32,072 bases of DNA from an uncultured Lentisphaeria bacterium (GTDB taxonomy: Bacteria > Verrucomicrobiota > Lentisphaeria > Victivallales > UBA1829). The notes beneath the pieces were generated by a model that worked only from the letters and a program-made list of their open reading frames with translations, searched no databases and was not told where the DNA came from. The translations under genes and the position numbers were made by a program. The stretch lies in contig CAJKAR010000046.1 of assembly GCA_905197955.1 (NCBI GenBank), positions 1 through 32,072 of the forward strand, written 5' to 3'. Position 1 is the stretch's first letter, and every line of letters begins with the position of its first letter. This document shows, piece by piece, positions 16,909 to 24,451 of this stretch.

Positions 16909-17388
16909 CTATTTACATTTCATCGGAGCCATGAATCCGGACGGGATGATTTCAAAGAGATTACGCCGGTTTTCCGCAAGCTCTTTGTTCCGGATATGGA
17001 AACGGAGTCCTTCGTTCATAGTATGGATGTAGGAAATCAGGCGTCGTTTCAGAAAAAATGTCAGCTCGCAGGCTCGTTCGCGACTGTTTTCCAGTTCACT
17101 GCAGGCCCGCTCGATTTCCCGGAGAAAGTAGCGATGCGATCTGTTCAGAATTCCGCATCCGCAGAAGCCGGTATCCTGCATCCATCGTTCCTGCTCGCGG
17201 AAGGTTTTTTCGATGGCGCGCATCAGGAGGCGGATTCCCTTCCGGAAGGCGTGATCGACATCGATTCTCCCGGAAGCGACATCCGATTCCAGTTTGGAAA
17301 TTCTTTCCAGAAGATTCCTGTTCAGCCGGTCGAAGAGCGGCACTCCGGTGGAATGGTGTTCCAGATTGTTGTCTGCCGATGGATTCAT
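16909..17388 (-). CDS. Hemerythrin-fold protein lacking most di-iron ligands
   Basis: This 159-aa helical protein follows the bacteriohemerythrin pattern but without its ligands. The canonical H-F-x-x-E-E-x-L-M is T62-F-R-E-Q66-E-R-W-M. The H-x3-H pair is L81 and H85, followed by the conserved F88. The H-I-x3-D pair is Y120 and N125. The spacings (4, 15, 4, 35 and 5 residues) are those of the family, and the first ligand position before 'LF' reads Gly. Only His85 remains, so normal oxygen-binding di-iron chemistry seems impossible. Two cysteines at 76 and 78 (FCGCG) lie in the helix 2-3 loop. Start ATG 17388 has AAGGAGGG 6 nt upstream; an upstream in-frame start at 17436 is less likely. It probably shares a transcript with the GNAT gene. 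Confidence 0.65.
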   Translation of the reverse strand: MNPSADNNLEHHSTGVPLFDRLNRNLLERISKLESDVASGRIDVDHAFRKGIRLLMRAIEKTFREQERWMQDTGFCGCGILNRSHRYFLREIERACSELENSRERACELTFFLKRRLISYIHTMNEGLRFHIRNKELAENRRNLFEIIPSGFMAPMKCK

Positions 17389-17489
17389 GACGCACCCTCC
17401 TTTTTTTAGAATCAGGTTTGATTTCCGGGGGATCATTTCTCTCTCTCTGCAATAATATAGAGGCGGGAAAAGGTTTTTGCAAATAAAGA

Positions 17490-17580
17490 TCCGCCGTTCG
17501 AAACTTCTGGGGGAGGAATCGAACGGCGGAAGTGTTGTTCCCGGATGGGATTTGTCCCCCGGATCAGAGTTCTCCGGGGG
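17490..17580 (-). terminator. Two hairpins downstream of the secreted toroid-type enzyme
   Basis: A perfect 12-bp inverted repeat (TCCGCCGTTCGA at 17490-17501, TCGAACGGCGGA at 17519-17530) and an 8-bp one (CCCCCGGA at 17556-17563, TCCGGGGG at 17573-17580) lie just past the minus-strand stop at 17598. After the outer hairpin the minus strand reads TCTTTATTT, a modest T tract, so the first may terminate transcription. The rest of the 209-bp gap shows no gene. Confidence 0.6.
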
Positions 17581-17597
17581 AGGGGGATGGGTAACTC

Positions 17598-20093
17598 TCA
17601 GTATACCGCGAGAGCGATGGTTTTTGCGGGGAGAAGGAAGCGGATTCCATTCGGTGTCGTTTCAAATGGAAGAGGAGCTCCATTGCTGCCATGGAATAGT
17701 TTGACCTTTTTTCCCCTCGGTACAGAAAGGGTTTTCTTTACGGGAGTGGATTTGAGGTTGGCAAGAACCCCCAGTCCGTGTCCGTCGGCGAAAGTCACGG
17801 TATAGCCGGACTGATCCGGTTCTGACCGGAATGCGTTGGGTGCTGTTCCCGGTCCGACCCAGTAGGCGAAGGTGAAGCGTTCTCCCTGGCGGACTTTTCG
17901 ATTCAGCGTAACAGGCAGGACCGCCGCCGGTTTGTTGTTGTGTCCGCCGGTGCCGATTCGGGCCTCGCCCATGCTGGAAGACAGAATTTTGGATTTCAGG
18001 CTGCCGAGGATGAATTCATTGCGGGCGGTCTGACGCAGATAGTGATGGACAAATGAGACCTCTCCTGTGAGAGAATCGATCCATTCCGTTTCTTTGGTCG
18101 CCAGTGCCGAGATCATTCCGAACATGCCGTCCCGGTCTGCGACGAGAATCTGGGTGATTTCCCACGGCTGATCCGCATCCGGCATATTGATTGTTCCGGT
18201 GTTTTCCTGGGGAACATAGCGGATCAGCATGGCGGCGGAGCGTCCGGGAAGGAGAGTCTGGAGACAGAGCGTTTTTTTCGATTCCGTATTGGCAAGGAAG
18301 AGCGGACGTTTTCCGCGCGGCTGTATTTTGAGATTCGCTCCGGACATTCCTCCGTCGAATGCTCCGATGGTATCCGCACGGCTGATGAGTCCTCCGGAAA
18401 AATTATTCCGCATGGCCCGTCCGGTTCCGATTCCGTAATACCAGCTGCCGTTCCGTCCGCGGAAGACTTTGGCTCCGGAATCAAAGCGCAGATACTTTTC
18501 TGGAGAGGTTTTCCCTTTCTGGAAACCCTTCCAGTAGGGCGCCGCATAGAAGAATCCGATGTCGTACCTGGTGCATGGCTGCTGTCTTTGCAGGAGCGAA
18601 TGGAGCAGGCTCTGGAGTTCCTCTTTTCTGGAATCGGCGCAGGCGGCGGAGATGACCAGTGCGGGAATGTCGCCTTCCTGCCATCCCTGTTTCCACCAGA
18701 CATCGGACCAGCATTCGGGGATTCCTTCCTGCGTCATGACATTCGGCCAGTAATGTTCGGTCAGACGGATCACCTCTTTTGCCAGCGGATCGCCTGTCAC
18801 GGTTCCATAGCGGGCAATGCAGCTCAGATTCAGGGAGTGATAACTCGGCGACTCATCCGTTTTGAAAATGTAGTGGAAGCCGCCGCGGGGAAGAAGCTGC
18901 GATTTCATGACTTCCAGAATTTTGTGCGCATGTTCCAGACGCCGGGGTTCCTGGAAGATTTTTCCGGCGAACATCTCCGCCAGAAGCACCATGGCATCCT
19001 GATTCAGATATCGTCCTCCCCAGCGTTCTCCGTCGATGAATCCCGGCAGGCCGAATTCGGACGGTGAAATTCTTTTGCCGGTTTCATTGCATTTCAAGCC
19101 GAAATCATAGATGGCCGTCTGGAAATCGACCGCTTTCCGGAGAGGCTCTTTCCATTTCGGAAACTCCTTCTGCCCTTCCGGAAGACGCAGAATGCAGTAG
19201 ACCGCATCCATCAGACGGTACAGCGTGAAACGGTTCGTGTTCGGATCATTCGATTTCCATGCTCTGCGTTTCGGATACCACCAGCAGCCATGCTCATCCA
19301 GTTCGGAAACCAGAAAGTTGATGCCGTCAAGAGCAAATTGAATGGTGACCGGATCTTTGTAATAGGGAGATCCCGGTTCGCTGGCGGCGAACGCTGCTAC
19401 GAATGCTTCCTGAGCTTTGCCGGGATAGCCCCAGGGATGGAGTTTATCCATGGCGGGGGAGAATTTCCGATTCCATGCCAGCGTCGTATCATAGAGCTGC
19501 TGTGTCATGGGATTGCCTTTGTCCGCCTGCTTTTTCCAGCGCGAGAGATTTTCCGCAAATTTCTTTTCCGCATTGCCGGCAATGCAGAGAAGACGGACTC
19601 CATTTTTACCATCGTTCAGGAGATACTCTTTTTCTCCTTTCTTGTCCTTGAGCAGAAAACGGAGTTTCAGAATCCAGTTTTGCGGAACCTCGTCCGGAAG
19701 ATTGCCATAGAAATAAAAATCGTTTGGCCGCTTCATGGAACCACCTTGAAATCCTTCGGAAAGCGTTCCCCGGAAGGGATCGATTCCGCGCGGCGTGAAC
19801 GGGTAGACAATCCGGAAAACCTTTCCTGTTTTTTCCTGCTTCATTTCCAGTTCCAGTTTCCCGGAAAGGAAATTTCCTTTCAGCAAGCCTTCTCCTTCCG
19901 CAACAACATAAAATGCCATTCTGTGCAGATCATGATAAAGATTCCAGCGGCCCTTGAGATCTCCTGAACCGAAAACAAGGTTCTGCTTATCTTTTTCCTG
20001 AAGGACGATTTCTTTGACGGCTCCTTTTGATTCGATCATCAGAAAAGGAGCGCTCAGCACCAGGAGAATTGCAAAGATAATTGTTTTTCTCAT
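17598..20093 (-). CDS. Secreted large hydrolase or polysaccharide-lyase-like protein
   Basis: This 831-aa exported protein starts with a signal peptide (MRKTIIFAILLVLSAPFLM). An N-terminal sandwich-like region (about 30-170) is followed by an alpha-helical stretch rich in Trp, Tyr and His (about 180-530) that resembles an alpha/alpha toroid. A long beta-rich C-terminus ends the protein. This toroid-plus-sandwich order is common in polysaccharide lyases and some glycosidases. Candidate catalytic residues are Tyr418-His419 in 'SYHSLN', but I cannot name the family. ATG 20093 is preferred since the signal peptide begins there and an AAGGAA lies 10 nt upstream. It follows the pseudopilin gene by 29 bp and is surely co-transcribed with it. 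Confidence 0.6.
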   Translation of the reverse strand: MRKTIIFAILLVLSAPFLMIESKGAVKEIVLQEKDKQNLVFGSGDLKGRWNLYHDLHRMAFYVVAEGEGLLKGNFLSGKLELEMKQEKTGKVFRIVYPFTPRGIDPFRGTLSEGFQGGSMKRPNDFYFYGNLPDEVPQNWILKLRFLLKDKKGEKEYLLNDGKNGVRLLCIAGNAEKKFAENLSRWKKQADKGNPMTQQLYDTTLAWNRKFSPAMDKLHPWGYPGKAQEAFVAAFAASEPGSPYYKDPVTIQFALDGINFLVSELDEHGCWWYPKRRAWKSNDPNTNRFTLYRLMDAVYCILRLPEGQKEFPKWKEPLRKAVDFQTAIYDFGLKCNETGKRISPSEFGLPGFIDGERWGGRYLNQDAMVLLAEMFAGKIFQEPRRLEHAHKILEVMKSQLLPRGGFHYIFKTDESPSYHSLNLSCIARYGTVTGDPLAKEVIRLTEHYWPNVMTQEGIPECWSDVWWKQGWQEGDIPALVISAACADSRKEELQSLLHSLLQRQQPCTRYDIGFFYAAPYWKGFQKGKTSPEKYLRFDSGAKVFRGRNGSWYYGIGTGRAMRNNFSGGLISRADTIGAFDGGMSGANLKIQPRGKRPLFLANTESKKTLCLQTLLPGRSAAMLIRYVPQENTGTINMPDADQPWEITQILVADRDGMFGMISALATKETEWIDSLTGEVSFVHHYLRQTARNEFILGSLKSKILSSSMGEARIGTGGHNNKPAAVLPVTLNRKVRQGERFTFAYWVGPGTAPNAFRSEPDQSGYTVTFADGHGLGVLANLKSTPVKKTLSVPRGKKVKLFHGSNGAPLPFETTPNGIRFLLPAKTIALAVY

Positions 20094-20122
20094 ATTTTCA
20101 TGATTCCTTATCATAAAGTGGA

Positions 20123-20902
20123 TTAAAGTCCAAATTGATCCCGAATGGTGAACGCCCAGTCGTTATGCTGGCCGTCGGTCCAGAACCAGGAGGTCGCGAT
20201 GTGGTTGGCCCCATATCCCTCCCAGATGGGATAATGCATGGTCGGAACCTTGTTCATGCCGCGAGTCTCGGCGTGACCGTCGAAGAAGGCTACATTGACC
20301 ATCCCATTGTGTCGGAACTGAATCACTTCTCCCAGATGTGCAGATGAGGTCTTGTCGAATCCGGGATTCGAACGGAATCCGACGCTTTCGGTACTGATCA
20401 TAAGTCGGGAAGGCATTCGGACTTTGTTTGTCGTTCGTTTCACCGATCCATCCGTGCTGCCTCCAATGAACCAGTGGTTGAATCCATATGAGGATTCCAG
20501 ATCCGTTCCGGGAGTCGGTTCCGGACAGACCATCACCGAATTTTTCGGTACTTCATCCGTAATTTTCTTCCCCATGCTGTACAGGGGAAAATCTTTTCCC
20601 AGACTCCAGTTCCTTGCATTTGCCGGATCTCCAAGAGTAATATATGCATTCGGCAGATAGCCGCCGGAATCTGTTGAATAATTAAGACACATCATCCCGA
20701 TCTGCTTGAGGTTTCCGATGCATTTGATCGTCTGCGCCTTGCTTCGTGCCGAGTTCAGGGCCGGAAGAAGAATCGCCGCAAGAATGGCAATAATGGCAAT
20801 TACGACAAGAAGTTCTATTAATGTGAATTTCTTCCGGTCGAATGACCTTTTGCGGGTTGGGATTGAACATTGTGTCATATATTTTTGCTTTCTCTTTTTC
20901 AT
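20123..20902 (-). CDS. Pseudopilin-like protein with H-X9-DG motif (DUF1559-type), module 2
   Basis: This 259-aa protein has the pilin-like segment K25-F26 'TLIELLVVIAIIAILAAILLPAL', with E30 at mature position 5, and the C-terminal H-X9-DG motif (H198, D208, G209). The residue before the cleavage point is Lys rather than Gly. 'CIGNLKQIGMMCLNYSTDSGGYLPNA' after the helix is the usual next block of this family and also appears in module 1 in variant form. ATG 20902 is chosen because AAGGAGA (20909-20915) is 6 nt upstream; the longer frame to 20968 runs through the promoter region. It lies first in a two-gene operon with the secreted enzyme, divergent from a regulator. Confidence 0.88.
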   Translation of the reverse strand: MKKRKQKYMTQCSIPTRKRSFDRKKFTLIELLVVIAIIAILAAILLPALNSARSKAQTIKCIGNLKQIGMMCLNYSTDSGGYLPNAYITLGDPANARNWSLGKDFPLYSMGKKITDEVPKNSVMVCPEPTPGTDLESSYGFNHWFIGGSTDGSVKRTTNKVRMPSRLMISTESVGFRSNPGFDKTSSAHLGEVIQFRHNGMVNVAFFDGHAETRGMNKVPTMHYPIWEGYGANHIATSWFWTDGQHNDWAFTIRDQFGL

Positions 20903-20927
20903 TGATATTCTCCTTTTCAGATGCAGG

Positions 20928-21012
20928 GTTTCAAAAATTTTCATTTGTTTTTTCTGAAACACTTGCATTTTATGTTCTATTTAATTATAGTACATTACAA
21001 AGAAAAAGCAAT
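20928..21012. promoter_or_regulatory. Divergent, overlapping promoters and inverted repeat of module 2
   Basis: For the regulator (plus), TTGCAT (20963-20968) and TATAGT (20986-20991) are 17 bp apart. For the pseudopilin (minus), TTGCTT (21011-21006) and TATAAT (20989-20984) are 16 bp apart, so the two -10 elements overlap on opposite strands. An inverted repeat, GTTTCAAAAA (20928-20937) with TTTCTGAAAC (20951-20960), matches at 9 of 10 positions and lies in the pseudopilin leader, a plausible operator. Confidence 0.5.
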
Positions 21013-21052
21013 AGGGGAAGAAAAATTTTTTTTATTTTTCCAGAAAGGCGGA

Positions 21053-22120
21053 ATGCTGATGGAGGAAAGCAACAGCAGGAACGGAACTTATCTGGAGGCT
21101 TTGAACGGGCTCCGGAGAATGATCGACGAGGAATATGCCGGCGGGGGTAAACTGCCGGGAGCGAGAGTGCTCTGCAAGAAACTGAATGTCTGTCTGGAGA
21201 CCTACATGAAGGCTCTGCGGGAACTCTGCGGGGAGGGGGTCGTGTATACGACTCGCGGACGGGGGGGAACATTTGTCCGGCCTGCCAATGAACGTTTTCT
21301 GAAAGTCGGATTGATCCTGATTAATGGTCAGGAGTCGCCCTATCTCGGGTGCGGGGCTTTTTTTCCATCGATCTGGAATGTTATGGCGTCAGCGGGAATT
21401 CATCTTCATCTGCTCCAGTCTCCACGGATCGAGGCGATTCAGAAGACCGCTTCGCATCATGGGGTTTCCGCATTGATCTGGCTCTCGCCTCTTCCTTCCG
21501 CGCTTCCCGTGATGGAGCATATTCAGCAGGAGGCGCGTTATCCGCTGGTTGTTACGGATGTCTTTCATCAGGAACTGCGCCGGAACATGCTGGAACGGAA
21601 GCTGAATCTGGTGACCAATGATTATTCTTTTGCCGGAAGACTGGTTGCGGATTTTTTCATTGAACGGAAACACAGAAGCATTCTGTATATTGATAATCGG
21701 GTGTCGATGCTGGAGCATCGTTTCCCGGAATTTTTCAAGGATACATGCGTTTCGTTTACTCCGGAACATAATTTCGAAACAAAAGATATTGAGCAGCTGC
21801 TACTGGAGCGAATCCGTTGTTTAAAGGTGACCGGTATTTTTTCCGAAGGCGGACTTTCTGCCTATCAGAAAATTGTGCGCATTCTGATGACGCTGCCGCC
21901 GGAAGAGCGTCCGGAACTGATCGTACGTAAGACCGGGGAAAGCGTGTCGTTTCTGCGGGAAGCGAGCGGGGAACTCCGGATCCCCGCCTTTGTTGCCACA
22001 GACTATGCAAAACTTGGACGGACTGCCGCGCAACAGATTGTCGAGTGTCTGAAATCGGGCGGGACGGTTCATCCGGCAGTGATTCCGGCAACAACGATTG
22101 AACCACTCTCCTCTCTTTGA
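21053..22120 (+). CDS. GntR-type winged-helix regulator with LacI-like sensor domain, module 2
   Basis: This 355-aa protein has a GntR-like winged helix at about residues 8-80 ('GGGKLPGARVLCKKLNVCLETYMKALRELCGEG', then a 'TTRGRGGTFV' wing). A LacI-like sensor domain runs from about 85 to the end; its last strand 'VIPATTIEPL' is typical of LacI C-termini. Start ATG 21053 follows AAAGG (21043-21047); the open frame extends to 20921 but would cover the likely promoter. It is divergent from the pseudopilin and hydrolase genes and probably controls them. The final codons and stop lie within a 69-bp tandem duplication. Confidence 0.85.
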   Translation: MLMEESNSRNGTYLEALNGLRRMIDEEYAGGGKLPGARVLCKKLNVCLETYMKALRELCGEGVVYTTRGRGGTFVRPANERFLKVGLILINGQESPYLGCGAFFPSIWNVMASAGIHLHLLQSPRIEAIQKTASHHGVSALIWLSPLPSALPVMEHIQQEARYPLVVTDVFHQELRRNMLERKLNLVTNDYSFAGRLVADFFIERKHRSILYIDNRVSMLEHRFPEFFKDTCVSFTPEHNFETKDIEQLLLERIRCLKVTGIFSEGGLSAYQKIVRILMTLPPEERPELIVRKTGESVSFLREASGELRIPAFVATDYAKLGRTAAQQIVECLKSGGTVHPAVIPATTIEPLSSL

Positions 22121-22232
22121 GGAGAAAGGGAGCAGGAGGCGGATTTTCAAGAATCTCCGCCCCCGATTGAACCACTCTTGTCCCTTTGAAGAGAAAGGGA
22201 GCAGGAGGCGGATTTTCAAGAATCTCCGCCCC
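22095..22232 (+). repeat. 69-bp tandem duplication spanning the end of the module 2 regulator gene
   Basis: Copy 1 is 22095-22163 and copy 2 is 22164-22232. Both begin CGATTGAACCACTC, carry AGAAAGGGAGCAGGAGGCGG, and end in AATCTCCGCCCC. Copy 1 contains the real stop (TGA 22118-22120), and copy 2 repeats the tail as IEPLLSL-stop. Each copy also has a GGCGGA/TCCGCC stem. The block separates the regulator from the convergent GH42 gene and may act as a weak terminator. Confidence 0.92.
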
Positions 22233-22261
22233 CCGGATGAGTGAGCAGCTGATCCTTCCGT

Positions 22262-24271
22262 TCAGCCTTTGAGGATCGTTCCGCCGCGGGATGGGATTTC
22301 CACCGATTTCCTGAGCGTATCCGTGCCCCAGATTTCCCGAAGTTCGCGAGGCAGAGCAACGGTTTGCGGTTCCTCGGTCATATTCAGAAGGAAATAATAG
22401 GCATCCCCGTTCGCGGCAGTTCTGCGGCTTGCCTTGACTCCTGCCGGCATTCCTTCCAGAACGGGACGGATTCCTGTTTCATCCAGAAGTTTTCCGTAGA
22501 AATCGGAAAGGAAATCCAGTCCGGTCCGCGCTCCGAGATAGATCGCTTTGCCTTTGCCCTGCCGCATGACGGTCAGTGCAGGAGATCCCTGATAGAACTC
22601 TCCGCCGTAGATCCCTGCGACCTCCGCTCCCTCGGCGTGAAGATACTCCGCATACTCCGAGACGCGATATGTTTTCCCGTTCCAGAGAAGTGTCTGATCA
22701 GACGAAGGTTCGAGCCCGTCGATATCCTCGTTCCAGATTCCGAAGAATTTGCGCAAGTCCGATCCTCCCGGATTGCCTCCGAAGAAACAGGCGTTGTTCT
22801 CATCCACATACGCGGAAAGATAGGTCATGACCAGTGTTCCGCCGTTTTCGACAAATCGTTTCAGGCGTTCGGCGACTCCTTTTTTCAGCATGAACAGCAT
22901 CGGCGCCACAATGAGTTTGTAGGAATCAAACTCCTGTTCGCTGTCAATAACGGCAAGATCAATGTTCTTTTCCCAGAGAGCACGGTAATGAAGACGTGCC
23001 GTTTCCTGCCATTTTTTCGTTTCCGTTCCGCCGAACCCGTTAGTCAGGTCCAGCGCCCAGTTGGATTCCCAGTCGTAGATGACGGCGGCTTCCGGGGCTT
23101 TGGCGGAATCGACTATTTCGGAAATGGATTCCAGCTTTCTTCCGTAATCCGCAACCCGTTGGAAGGCGAGGGTCTGATCTCCGCCATCGTGTCCGACCAC
23201 GGCACCATGAATCTTTTCACAGTTGCCGAGTCCTTTTCTCCACTGGAAATACATGGTGCCGTCGGCTCCGTGTCCGAGGGCGAGAAGCATCTCCCGCTGG
23301 AACTCGTTCGGACGGCGCAGTTTGACGTAAGGCCGGTAATTCGGGATTCCGGGGCACGATTCCATCATGACAAACGGTTTTTTCAGCATGGTGTAATGCA
23401 GGTCGTGGAGCATGGCGAAACAGGCGGCGGTCTCTTCGGTTTCGCCGTGATACCAGCTGGGGTAGCAGTCATCGGCAATGAAGTCGCAGTACGGGACGAA
23501 TTTCCAGTAGTCGAGAGGATCGTAATACCCCATCAGGTTGGTCGTGACGGGTGCGTCGGAAAACTCCCGGACGGCGTCGATTTCCATACGGAAGAACTCA
23601 ACCGTATTTGCCGTGATGAACCGTCTCCAGTCGAGTCTGGCAGTATTCATGGAACCATCCAGCGGATGGATCTGATCCCAGTCCGTCAGATGGTGCCCCC
23701 AGAATGCGCTCCAGTACTGCTTGTTCAGATTTTCGAGCGTACCGTATTTCTCCTTCAGGAATTCATGGAATTTCCGGATGCACAGATCACAGCAGCACGG
23801 TTCGCCGTTGTACTCGTTGCTGATGTGCCAGCCTGCCAGCGCAGGATGGTTTGCATACCGTTCGGCCAGTTTCCGGTTGATCTGCCGGACCTTTTCCCGG
23901 AAGATGGGAGAGGTCAGGCAGTTGTTCTGACGGTTTCCCCAGAAGTAGCGTTGTCCGTCCGGATGGACTTTGCAGCTTTCCGGATATTTTTTCCCGAGCC
24001 ATGCCGGTTTCGCGGCGGACGGCGTGGCAAGAAACAGTTTTTTCCCGCTTTCCGCGCATCGGGCGAAGATATCATCGAGCCAGGAGAAGGCGAATTTCCC
24101 TTCCTCAACTTCAATTTGTCCCCAGGAGAAGATCGCAACAGAGAAGGTGTTGCAACAGGATTCTTCCATGAGCTCAAAATCCCGGTCGATGATTCCGGGG
24201 ATATGGAGCCACTGATCGGGGTTGTAGTCGCCTCCATGCAGAATACGATTGAAATTTTTGATGACCGTCAT
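22262..24271 (-). CDS. Beta-galactosidase, glycoside hydrolase family 42
   Basis: This 669-aa cytoplasmic GH42 enzyme would remove terminal beta-galactose. The TIM barrel has acid/base E153 in 'WHISNEYNG' and nucleophile E304 in 'VMMESCPG'. A C-x-C-x2-C cluster (C159, C161, C164) plus C118 fits the zinc site known from the Thermus family member. A trimerisation-type domain follows at about 390-600, then a small C-terminal beta domain. ATG 24271 is chosen because AAAGGAG lies about 7 nt upstream; the open frame to 24322 crosses the promoter. No signal peptide is present. It is divergent from the alpha-galactosidase gene, giving a galactoside pair. Confidence 0.92.
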   Translation of the reverse strand: MTVIKNFNRILHGGDYNPDQWLHIPGIIDRDFELMEESCCNTFSVAIFSWGQIEVEEGKFAFSWLDDIFARCAESGKKLFLATPSAAKPAWLGKKYPESCKVHPDGQRYFWGNRQNNCLTSPIFREKVRQINRKLAERYANHPALAGWHISNEYNGEPCCCDLCIRKFHEFLKEKYGTLENLNKQYWSAFWGHHLTDWDQIHPLDGSMNTARLDWRRFITANTVEFFRMEIDAVREFSDAPVTTNLMGYYDPLDYWKFVPYCDFIADDCYPSWYHGETEETAACFAMLHDLHYTMLKKPFVMMESCPGIPNYRPYVKLRRPNEFQREMLLALGHGADGTMYFQWRKGLGNCEKIHGAVVGHDGGDQTLAFQRVADYGRKLESISEIVDSAKAPEAAVIYDWESNWALDLTNGFGGTETKKWQETARLHYRALWEKNIDLAVIDSEQEFDSYKLIVAPMLFMLKKGVAERLKRFVENGGTLVMTYLSAYVDENNACFFGGNPGGSDLRKFFGIWNEDIDGLEPSSDQTLLWNGKTYRVSEYAEYLHAEGAEVAGIYGGEFYQGSPALTVMRQGKGKAIYLGARTGLDFLSDFYGKLLDETGIRPVLEGMPAGVKASRRTAANGDAYYFLLNMTEEPQTVALPRELREIWGTDTLRKSVEIPSRGGTILKG

Positions 24272-24298
24272 GAATATCTCCTTTTTTAGAATATGGTT

Positions 24299-24360
24299 AA
24301 TATAGTGACTGCAATTTACCATGCAATGATTCTTTTACAGAATAGCACAAAATTACCATG
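24299..24360. promoter_or_regulatory. GH42 promoter with repeated TTACCATG motif
   Basis: On the minus strand, TTGCAT (24326-24321) and TATATT (24304-24299) are 16 bp apart, a fair promoter for the GH42 gene. TTACCATG occurs at 24316-24323, over that -35 box, and again at 24353-24360 in the 180-bp gap shared with melA. The repeated motif is a candidate site for a regulator of both genes. No strong melA promoter was recognised. Confidence 0.45.
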
Positions 24361-24451
24361 AATAGCATATTTTTCTTATTGCCTTTTTCCGGAAATGTGC
24401 GATAAATTATCCGGAGACGTCCCCAATCAACAACAAAAAAAGGATGAAAAA

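Noticed and set aside
20903..21052. N-terminal extensions of the module 2 pseudopilin (to 20968) and regulator (from 20921)
   Set aside because: Both would overlap each other and the promoter region; good ribosome sites support starts at 20902 and 21053.
22364..24289. 641-aa open frame on the plus strand
   Set aside because: Fully antisense to the GH42 gene, whose catalytic motifs are clear; no recognisable domain in the antisense product.
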